The notes under the pieces: generated by a model
What the model was told of the DNA's origin: nothing
Databases searched by the model: none
What the model saw: the letters and a program-made list of their open reading frames with translations, nothing else
Part shown: positions 1 to 5,699 of the stretch, piece by piece
Layout: every line of letters starts with the position of its first letter
How positions within the stretch are numbered: position 1 is the first letter of the stretch
Position numbers and translations under genes: made by a program
Origin: CAIOZW01 sp049318845
GTDB taxonomy: Bacteria; Acidobacteriota; Blastocatellia; RBC074
Direction: 5' to 3'
DNA: 15,306 nt
Assembly: GCA_049318845.1 (NCBI GenBank)
Contig: JBMOFH010000063.1
Span: 1-15,306 of the forward strand

Positions 1-191
1 TGGTCGATTTCCGCACCGCCTCAACGGTCATGCAGTACCAGATCATCACCACCGGTGAGCGCTGGTGGAAGAAGGACTTCCGGGCGGATCTCTACGAGGC
101 GATGGTCCTCAATCAGAAGACCTCTCTCGACGAGGCCCGTGCCGGTCTGATTGACGACATCATGCAACGGGGCAGCGTCTATGGCCGATGA
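1..191 (+). CDS. mntA: MntA-type nucleotidyltransferase antitoxin, C-terminal fragment (5' cut by window edge)
   Basis: About 62 C-terminal residues are visible in the frame that starts with the complete codon at base 3 and ends with TGA at 189-191. The segment near its start (VDFRTASTVMQYQIITTGER) resembles the end of MNT-domain minimal nucleotidyltransferases. The catalytic GSxxxG...DxD region lies outside the window. In known MntA-HepT pairs, MntA is the antitoxin and transfers AMP onto a tyrosine of HepT to inactivate it. The stop lies 11 bp inside the next gene, so translation is probably coupled. Identification rests mainly on this overlap with a HEPN partner plus the C-terminal similarity. 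It could be another MNT subfamily, but a toxin-antitoxin role is likely. Confidence 0.72.
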   Translation, partial: VDFRTASTVMQYQIITTGERWWKKDFRADLYEAMVLNQKTSLDEARAGLIDDIMQRGSVYGR

Positions 192-624
192 TCTTCTAAT
201 CAACAAGACGGCGACGATCGAGCGCTGCATCACCCGGATCCGTGAGGAGTATGGCGGCGATGAGGCGACGTTCAGCCGCAGTCATACTCGACAGGATGCG
301 GCGATCCTCAATATTCAGCGCGCCTGTGAGGCGGCGCTTGATATGGGGCAATACCTGGTGCGACGGGAGAGGCTGGGCATTCCACAAAGCTCTCGCGACA
401 TCTTTACCCTCCTGGCGCAGGCCGGCTGGATTGACCAGCCACTGGCGGAAGATATGAAACGCATGGTTGGGTTCCGCAACATTGCGGTTCACGAATACCA
501 GACGCTTCAGTTGCCGATAGTCATTTCCGTCATCGAGCAGCACCTCGATCAGTTTCTCTCCTTCACTAGATCGATCCTGCTCCGGGAGGCTTCTCTCAAT
601 TCCAGGCGAGATGGTCATTTCTGA
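181..624 (+). CDS. hepT: HepT-family HEPN ribonuclease toxin
   Basis: This 147-residue protein is the usual size for HepT (DUF86) toxins, which are all-alpha RNases acting as dimers. The decisive motif is R99-N-I-A-V-H104-E-Y106, which fits the RX4HXY signature; Arg and His form the RNase site, and the Tyr is the residue AMPylated by MntA in characterised pairs. The start chosen is ATG 181, overlapping the preceding mntA reading frame by 11 bp. A TTG at 151 in the same frame would add ten residues but lies deep inside mntA and is less natural. The tail after residue 130 is polar. Its neighbour and overlap support a type VII MntA-HepT toxin-antitoxin module. Catalytic residues look intact, so the toxin should be functional. 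Confidence 0.88.
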   Translation: MADDLLINKTATIERCITRIREEYGGDEATFSRSHTRQDAAILNIQRACEAALDMGQYLVRRERLGIPQSSRDIFTLLAQAGWIDQPLAEDMKRMVGFRNIAVHEYQTLQLPIVISVIEQHLDQFLSFTRSILLREASLNSRRDGHF

Positions 625-653
625 TACCTCACGCGAAGGCAGGGGCCGGTGTA

Positions 654-675
654 GGGGCGGTTCGTGAACCGCCCC
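654..675. repeat. Perfect 10-bp-stem palindrome downstream of hepT
   Basis: Arms GGGGCGGTTC (654-663) and GAACCGCCCC (666-675) are perfectly complementary around a GT spacer. There is no T-tract on either strand, so it is not a classical intrinsic terminator. It sits 30 bp after the hepT stop and only 8 bp before the next inverted-repeat element, so the two may belong to one repeat family or be a compound insertion. It resembles the extragenic palindromes that are scattered in many copies through some GC-rich bacterial genomes. Its role is unknown. Confidence 0.8.
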
Positions 676-683
676 AGATCCTG

Positions 684-908
684 ACTGGGGGCGCGGGTCT
701 TCAGACCCGCATGTCTTTTCCTCTCGCTCCCAGTATGACAAGTCGACAGATCCCGCGATAACTGGATAGAAGATTCACATGTTCTGAAGGATTATTGGCC
801 GTCGATCGATATCAGCAGCAGATTTCGAGTTTACCTCACTTTTGCATTACTGATACGACCAGGGCTCTTTCGGGGAACCATGCGGGTCTGAAGACCCGCG
901 CCCCCAGT
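684..908. repeat. REPIN/MITE-like element: perfect 30-bp inverted repeats around 165 bp
   Basis: The 30 bases at 684-713 are the exact reverse complement of those at 879-908; identity stops sharply at both edges. Each arm contains its own hairpin (left arm GCGGGTCT 693-700, TC, AGACCCGC 703-710). The 165 bp between the arms (714-878) is less GC-rich and carries no convincing gene. This is the architecture of a REPIN (two REP palindromes in inverted order) or of a small non-autonomous transposable element, although the spacer is long for a REPIN. I see no target-site duplication. No transposase is encoded here, so any mobilising enzyme would act in trans. The rest of the hepT-ATPase gap (909-1032) shows nothing further that I can name. 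Confidence 0.75.
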
Positions 909-1032
909 AAAGCCGCCACTTTATCCCGATAACTCTTCATCTTACCCACACAAAAGTCCGATGGTGTGAGCACAAAGATCGCGGAGGGTGGTCGGGAAGT
1001 GATCATCCTTATTCATCATCCCCATCTCGCCT

Positions 1033-2280
1033 TCAGTCACCCGTCCACAATTGTGAGACCGGCACCGCAAAGAGTCGGTCGCCAAATCGCACGATCGCCT
1101 CTCCATCATAGAGGACCACGCCGGCGGCAAATTTCGCCCCTGCCGCTTCCGCGAGGCGGCGGAGGCCGCGGAAGTCATCACTCGTGACGGTGGAGGACGC
1201 CTTGACCTCGACGCCGCAGATTCTGGCCTCCGACTCCAGCACGATGTCGACCTCTGCCTGGTCCTTGTCCCGGTAATGGTTGAAAGAGACCGCGGCATCG
1301 TGCCAGCTGGCGTGGCGGCGCAACTCCTGAAAGACAAAGGTCTCCAGCAGCCGTCCGAAGATCGGGCGGTCGGCCCAGAGTGAATCTGCGTTCAAGCCGA
1401 GCAGCGCTCCGGCAAGTCCGGTGTCGCCGAGGTGGAGTTTGGGAGTTTTAACCAGCCGTTTCAGCCGGTTGTTGAACCAGGGTGGCAGCTCATCGACCAG
1501 AAATATCCGTGTCAGAAGCGTCAGGTAGTCGCGAATGGTCTGGCGGCTGATCTGAAAAGGGCTGGCCAGTTCGGAGATGTTGACCAGGCCGGCGGTTTGA
1601 CCGGCAGCCATCGTCAGCAGGCGTGGCAAGGCATCGAGGGCGCTGATCCTGGCCAGATCCCGGATGTCGCGCTGAATCAACGTCTCGGCGTAATCCCGAT
1701 ACCACGTGCTTCGCCGGCGAGCATTGGCGCGGGCAAGGGCGGCTGGAAAGCCTCCACCGATCACTCTTTCTGCCAGCGCTCTGCCCAGACGGTCACCCAC
1801 CGGACCTGATTTGAAATCGGCGGAGAAGAGCGCGCGGAGGAATGACGGTTCTCTCCGCTCCAGCTCGGCCTGGGACAGGGGATGGAGCTGCAGAATCTCC
1901 ATTCGACCAGCCAGTGAGTCGGCGAGCCTGGGAACCAGCAGGACATTGGCAGAGCCGGTCAGGATGAACCGTCCTGGTCGGCGATCGCGGTCGACCGCCA
2001 GCTTCAGGGAAGTGAAGAGTTCGGGAACCCGCTGAACCTCGTCCAGCACGACCCGATCAGGAAGATCCGCAACGTAACCGACCGGATCGGCAATGGCGGC
2101 TGCTCGCTGTACATCGTCGTCGAAGGTGTAACAGGCAAATCCGGCCGACTCGCCGATCTGTCTTGCCAGCGTTGTCTTGCCGCATTGACGAGCTCCGTGA
2201 ATCAGGACTACCGGTGAATCGCACAGAGCCTCCGCGATTCGCGGGCGGAGCAGGCGGGGATAGAATGATGTTTCGCTCAT
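1033..2280 (-). CDS. AAA-type ATPase with C-terminal DUF4143 / PD-(D/E)XK-like domain
   Basis: The protein has 415 residues. The N-terminal P-loop domain shows Walker A G29-ARQCGKT-T37 (K35 the phosphate-binding lysine), Walker B RVVLDEVQ with D80-E81, and a sensor segment FILTGSAN (105-112). The C-terminal third carries the DUF4143 pattern, including E313, HYRDKDQAEVDIVLE (D345) and GVEVKAS (E358, K360), which resembles a PD-(D/E)XK nuclease core. These ATPases are widespread and frequently horizontally exchanged; their cellular role is unsettled, with links to mobile or defence-like functions suggested but unproven. It is transcribed alone: the upstream gene ends behind a strong hairpin. 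No Shine-Dalgarno precedes ATG 2280, and the -10 element sits almost at the start codon, suggesting a leaderless mRNA. The family assignment is firm; the function is unknown. Confidence 0.9.
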   Translation of the reverse strand: MSETSFYPRLLRPRIAEALCDSPVVLIHGARQCGKTTLARQIGESAGFACYTFDDDVQRAAAIADPVGYVADLPDRVVLDEVQRVPELFTSLKLAVDRDRRPGRFILTGSANVLLVPRLADSLAGRMEILQLHPLSQAELERREPSFLRALFSADFKSGPVGDRLGRALAERVIGGGFPAALARANARRRSTWYRDYAETLIQRDIRDLARISALDALPRLLTMAAGQTAGLVNISELASPFQISRQTIRDYLTLLTRIFLVDELPPWFNNRLKRLVKTPKLHLGDTGLAGALLGLNADSLWADRPIFGRLLETFVFQELRRHASWHDAAVSFNHYRDKDQAEVDIVLESEARICGVEVKASSTVTSDDFRGLRRLAEAAGAKFAAGVVLYDGEAIVRFGDRLFAVPVSQLWTGD

Positions 2281-2316
2281 AGGATTTTATACACCATTCA
2301 TGCGTCCAATTGTCAA
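2280..2316 (-). promoter_or_regulatory. Predicted promoter of the AAA/DUF4143 ATPase, probably leaderless
   Basis: Reading the minus strand, a perfect -35 TTGACA (2316-2311) is followed by the -10 candidates TGTATA (2293-2288, 17-bp spacer) and TATAAA (2291-2286, 19-bp spacer). Either would place the transcription start within a few bases of the ATG at 2280. No ribosome binding site can be fitted between -10 and ATG. The -35 hexamer overlaps the first of the three phased 12-bp boxes, so a protein bound there should control this promoter. Confidence 0.6.
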
Positions 2317-2358
2317 TAATCAAGCGTCCAATTGTCGATGGAAGGCCGTCCAATTGTC
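2303..2358. repeat. Three phased direct repeats (22-bp period), putative operator array
   Basis: The 12-mer CGTCCAATTGTC occurs exactly at 2303-2314, 2325-2336 and 2347-2358. The starts are 22 bp apart both times, about two helical turns, so all copies face the same side of the DNA. The intervening 10-bp stretches are not conserved. The core CAATTG is self-complementary. The first box overlaps the -35 of the ATPase promoter and the other two lie upstream of it. This arrangement fits cooperative binding of a regulator, possibly a repressor or autoregulator. The binding protein cannot be identified from this window. Confidence 0.7.
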
Positions 2359-2406
2359 GGTATGGAGGTCGTTTCCTGCCAGCTGTTCTCCTGTCGAAAT
2401 CGGAAT

Positions 2407-2471
2407 CTGGCAATAAAACGGAGGGCGGAAACAAGGTCTCCCCTTGTTCCTGCCCTCCATTTTATTGCTGG
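2407..2471. terminator. Long bidirectional terminator-like hairpin after the molybdenum hydroxylase operon
   Basis: Bases 2407-2436 pair with 2442-2471 around a 5-base loop (TCTCC). Over 30 positions there are two A/C mismatches and three positions that pair as G-U in the plus-strand transcript; the rest are Watson-Crick. The GC-rich core is flanked by an A-tract on one side (AATAAAA) and a T-tract on the other (TTTTATT), so either strand yields a stem followed by U-rich RNA. It begins 25 bp after the stop of the Moco subunit gene (minus strand) and would separate that operon from the ATPase promoter. Confidence 0.8.
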
Positions 2472-2495
2472 AATATCGATCAGAGCCGTTCGTCT

Positions 2496-4751
2496 CTATC
2501 CGAGCTGGCGGCCGACCGGGAGTTCGCGGATGCGTTTGCCGGTCGCGGCGGCGATGGCATTGCAGATCGCCGGGATGACCGGTGGAACACCCGGCTCGCC
2601 GACACCCGCCGGCGGGGCAGTGCTGTTGACGATGTGGACGTTGACCTGCCGGGGAGCCTCGTTGATCCGCGCGACGCGGTAGTCGTGGAAGTTCGACTGC
2701 TCGATCACGCCATTCTTCGCGGTGATGCCGCTCATGAGGGCGATGCTCGCCCCGAAGACTCCCGCGCCCTCGAACTGTGAGCGGACGCGATCGGGGTTGA
2801 TGATCGTCCCGGCATCGACGGCGATGTCCATGCGCGGAATGCTGACCCGACCGGTCTTATCGACTTCGACTTCGACGGCGGCCGCGACATAGGTCAGGAA
2901 GCTGCGGTGGGCGGCGATCCCGAGCGCACGGCCGGCGACCGGCCTCTTCTTCGCCCAACCGGACTTCTCCGCCGCAAGGTCGATCACGTTCCGCATCCGG
3001 CCGATATCGAGCGGATACTGATCCTGTGACTTGCCGTGGTTGATGTACTCCTTGTCGAGAGTGACGATGCGCGGTTTGCCGAGCATGTCGAGCAGATAGT
3101 CGACCGAGTCCCGCTTCGCCAGAATCGCCAGCTCATCGAGGAATGAATGGATCGCGAATGCCTGGTAGATGTTGGCGACCGAGCGAAGCCAGCCGATGCG
3201 GACGTGGTTCTTAGCCGGTCCGTTCTCGGCGCGATGGTTAGGGATGTCGAAGGGGACGTCATTCCAGCCCATCATCATCTCGAAGGGTTCGGCGTGGGTC
3301 GCGGCCGGATTGAAGGTCGTCCCGATCGACGGGTAGGCGACGCGCTGGAGCCAGGCGGTCGGCTTACCTTTCTCACCGATCGCCGCCTTCAGGTACATGG
3401 CCGCGACGGAGTGGTAATAGTCGAAGCGGATGTCGTCCTCGCGGCTCCAGGTAACCTTGACCGGCTTGCCGACGGCTTTCGAGAGCAGGGCGGCCTCGGC
3501 GACATAGTCGGGTTTCGACTTCCGACCAAAGCCGCCGCCGAGCAGGGTGACGTGACACTCGACATTCTTCTTGTCGATGCCGAGGGCCTGGGCGACCGTG
3601 TCCTGCACCGCCTGTGGATTCTGGGTGTTGGCGTGACAGACGACCTTGCCGTCCTTGTATTCGGCGACGGCCGCGACCGGCTCCATCGGTGCGTGGGCGA
3701 GATGTGGCGCATAGTACTCGGCTTCGTGCGTCTTCATTGCCTTGGCGAATGCGGCGTCGACATCGCCGACGTTGCGGACGACCTTCTGTGGTTGACGCAC
3801 GGTTTCAAGGAGGGTCTGCCTGAACTTCGCCGAATCGTAGCCGGCGTTCGGGCTCGCGCTCCATTCGGCCTTCAGCTTTTCGCGCCCCTTCGCGGCGGCC
3901 CAGGTGCTGTTGGCGATCACCGCGACACCGCCCAGTGGCTGGAACATCGTCGGGCCGCTCAGGTCTGGGATGGTGACGGTCTGCAATACTCCCTTCACCG
4001 CCTTCGCTTCCTTGTCGTCAAAGCTCTTCAGTTTGCCGCCAAAGACAGGTGAGCGTTCAATCGAAGCATGGACCATTCCCGGCATGCTCGCGTCGATGCC
4101 AAAGACTCCCTTGCCATTGACGAGGCTATCACGATCAGAGGTCGGCAGATCTTTGCCAATATAGCGATATTCGGCCCGCGACTTGAACTTCAGCTCCTCT
4201 TTTTTCGGGACTGGCTGCTGTTTGGCAAGCACTGCCAGCTCGCCAAAGCCGAGTTTTCTTTTCGACGTGGCATGGATGACAAAATGGTTCTCCGCCCGGC
4301 ACTCGCCCGCCGGGACGCCCCATTTCTGGGCGGCCGCGCGCTCGAGCATTAGTCGCGTCGTTGCGCCGGCTTCACGAAAGGTGTCATAGAAGTCGCGGAT
4401 CGAGCAGGATCCATCCGTGTTCTGCGATCCATATTTTGGATCACCAATCGCCTGCTCGAGTGTCACTCGCTTCCAATCGGCGTCCAGTTCCTCGGCGAGG
4501 ACCATTGGCAGAACGCTGCGTGAACCGGTGCCCATCTCCGAGCGGTGCATGACCAGGATCACCCGGCCATCCGGCTCGATACCAAGATAGACGTTCGGAT
4601 TCCAGGCTGCCTTGTCGGCGTCACTGACCATTTCACCGGTGGTTGCACCACTGAAATCGAAGACACCCGCTTGTGCGCCGATTAGAAAAGCACTCGATGA
4701 GACGAGGTGGGCGAGAAAGGTGCGACGTGGAAGAAATTCGATCTTCTGCAT
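2496..4751 (-). CDS. Molybdenum hydroxylase large (Moco) subunit, isoquinoline 1-oxidoreductase beta type, Tat-exported
   Basis: The protein has 751 residues, the normal length for the single-polypeptide IorB-like branch of the xanthine oxidase family. The N-terminus has a twin-arginine signal (R9-R10-TFL, hydrophobic stretch, AQA at 26-28), predicting export of folded enzyme to the periplasm. Moco-binding landmarks include EMGTGSR (72-78), GGGFGR (405-410) and GVGEPG near the C-terminus, where E719 is the expected catalytic base. The family hydroxylates N-heterocycles, aldehydes or related substrates using water; the substrate here cannot be predicted. The start ATG 4751 lies 2 bp after the stop of the small-subunit gene, with AAAGGAG upstream, so the two are co-translated. 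No FAD subunit, cytochrome c subunit or XdhC-type maturation factor lies nearby. The gene ends 25 bp before the terminator hairpin. Confidence 0.92.
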   Translation of the reverse strand: MQKIEFLPRRTFLAHLVSSSAFLIGAQAGVFDFSGATTGEMVSDADKAAWNPNVYLGIEPDGRVILVMHRSEMGTGSRSVLPMVLAEELDADWKRVTLEQAIGDPKYGSQNTDGSCSIRDFYDTFREAGATTRLMLERAAAQKWGVPAGECRAENHFVIHATSKRKLGFGELAVLAKQQPVPKKEELKFKSRAEYRYIGKDLPTSDRDSLVNGKGVFGIDASMPGMVHASIERSPVFGGKLKSFDDKEAKAVKGVLQTVTIPDLSGPTMFQPLGGVAVIANSTWAAAKGREKLKAEWSASPNAGYDSAKFRQTLLETVRQPQKVVRNVGDVDAAFAKAMKTHEAEYYAPHLAHAPMEPVAAVAEYKDGKVVCHANTQNPQAVQDTVAQALGIDKKNVECHVTLLGGGFGRKSKPDYVAEAALLSKAVGKPVKVTWSREDDIRFDYYHSVAAMYLKAAIGEKGKPTAWLQRVAYPSIGTTFNPAATHAEPFEMMMGWNDVPFDIPNHRAENGPAKNHVRIGWLRSVANIYQAFAIHSFLDELAILAKRDSVDYLLDMLGKPRIVTLDKEYINHGKSQDQYPLDIGRMRNVIDLAAEKSGWAKKRPVAGRALGIAAHRSFLTYVAAAVEVEVDKTGRVSIPRMDIAVDAGTIINPDRVRSQFEGAGVFGASIALMSGITAKNGVIEQSNFHDYRVARINEAPRQVNVHIVNSTAPPAGVGEPGVPPVIPAICNAIAAATGKRIRELPVGRQLG

Positions 4752-4753
4752 AG

Positions 4754-5221
4754 CTACTGCGCTCCTTTCGCCGGTTGGCCCGCTGCCTGTTTAACCGCCG
4801 CTCGAATCCGCTGATAAGTTCCGCAGCGGCAGATGTTCCCCTTCAGCGAGTTGTCGATGTCGGCATCGGTCGGTTTCGGTTTCTCTCTGAGCAGTGCCGC
4901 GGCCTGCATGATCTGCCCGCTCTGGCAGTAGCCGCATTGCGGCACATTGTGGTCACGCCAGGCCTGTTGCAGGGGGTGGTTCGATGTTTCGCTCAGACCC
5001 TCGATCGTTGTGATCTGCTGGTCAGCCGCGCTGCTCATCGAGGTCTGGCAGCTCCGTACCGCCTTGCCATTGACGTGCACCGTGCAGGCTCCGCAGAGCC
5101 CCTGCCCGCAGCCGTATTTTGTCCCGGTGTATTGCAGCTCGTCTCGCAGATACCAGAGCAGCGGCATCTCCGGATCGCCATCGTATTGCCGTTTCCGGCC
5201 ATTGACTGTCACCTGAATCAT
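4754..5221 (-). CDS. Molybdenum hydroxylase small 2x[2Fe-2S] subunit, isoquinoline 1-oxidoreductase alpha type
   Basis: The protein has 155 residues, typical for the family. A plant-ferredoxin [2Fe-2S] site is formed by C38, C43, C46 and C58 (CGQGLCGAC...C), and the helical [2Fe-2S]-2 domain by C96, C99, C131 and C133 (CGYC...CRC). The subunit relays electrons from the Moco centre of the adjacent large subunit. It has no export signal of its own, so it presumably crosses the membrane bound to the Tat-bearing partner. The start ATG 5221 is supported by an excellent Shine-Dalgarno GGAAGGAG six bases upstream. It is the first gene of a two-gene operon. The electron acceptor is not visible in this window. 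Confidence 0.93.
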   Translation of the reverse strand: MIQVTVNGRKRQYDGDPEMPLLWYLRDELQYTGTKYGCGQGLCGACTVHVNGKAVRSCQTSMSSAADQQITTIEGLSETSNHPLQQAWRDHNVPQCGYCQSGQIMQAAALLREKPKPTDADIDNSLKGNICRCGTYQRIRAAVKQAAGQPAKGAQ

Positions 5222-5227
5222 GCTGGT

Positions 5228-5285
5228 CTCCTTCCTGGAATTGATGAACTTTTTGGTTTATACATCACCGCGCGTGAGAATAGAA
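5228..5285 (-). promoter_or_regulatory. Predicted promoter and strong RBS of the molybdenum hydroxylase operon
   Basis: On the minus strand, GGAAGGAG (5235-5228) lies six bases before ATG 5221 and fixes the start. A -10 TATAAA (5262-5257) lies upstream with a weak -35 TTCTAT (5285-5280) at 17 bp. The -10 context TGTATAAA matches that of the ATPase promoter near 2290. The leader would be roughly 30 nt. No obvious operator is seen. Confidence 0.5.
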
Positions 5286-5699
5286 GGGAGGCAGGGTCTC
5301 AATTCCCGATTTGGCGCGCGACCGGCGATACTGCTTCGACGGCAGTGATGGACGGCGGTCAGGGAGGGGGTGGATCGGGTCGCAAAATTGTTAGTTGAAT
5401 CGGTTAGACAAGCCAGAAAAGTCTATGGTAATGTCGTTTTTTAGTTATTTAGATAATTCCTGCCGATGTGTCAATTAAAATCGATTTTGGGTCGTGTTCA
5501 GACCTCTCGATTGATTGACTCCTCGACCCATCGCTCCTTCTTTACTGAATAGTTCTCAAATAGGTTTTGAGCAGTTATTGACCAGCTATTGACCGATCCA
5601 TCGATCGGGGTTTGTTGTTTCAGCGGGCTGCCAGTAGCCTCATTAGCAGGGCTCGACTCGTGACCTTCTCTTTTCGCATCAGAATGCAAAGGGTGGTAG
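5286..5699. other. Divergent intergenic region, no supported gene
   Basis: About 410 bp separate the molybdenum hydroxylase promoter from the P-type ATPase. It shifts from GC-rich near 5350 to AT-rich around 5420-5480. Visible small elements are a perfect 6-bp stem hairpin (CTCAAA 5555-5560, TTTGAG 5566-5571, loop TAGGT) followed by a direct repeat TATTGACC at 5576-5583 and 5587-5594 (11-bp period). These could be regulatory for the P-type ATPase, but I cannot assign a convincing -35/-10 pair to that gene. The only long reading frame here (5498-5689, minus) starts with TTG, has no RBS and resembles nothing I know. Confidence 0.5.

Noticed and set aside
2303..2358. CRISPR-like short repeat array
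   Set aside because: The repeats are only 12 bp with 10-bp gaps and three copies, far below CRISPR repeat and spacer sizes; a promoter operator array fits better.
3147..4052. 301-codon plus-strand reading frame
   Set aside because: It lies entirely antisense to the well-supported molybdenum hydroxylase large subunit; long antisense frames are expected in GC-rich coding DNA.
5350..5382. G-rich stretch that might form a G-quadruplex
   Set aside because: Only three runs of three or more G are present, so a stable four-tract quadruplex is not supported.
5498..5689. 63-codon minus-strand frame in the divergent intergenic region
   Set aside because: It has a TTG start, no Shine-Dalgarno and an unfamiliar hydrophilic sequence; insufficient evidence for a gene.
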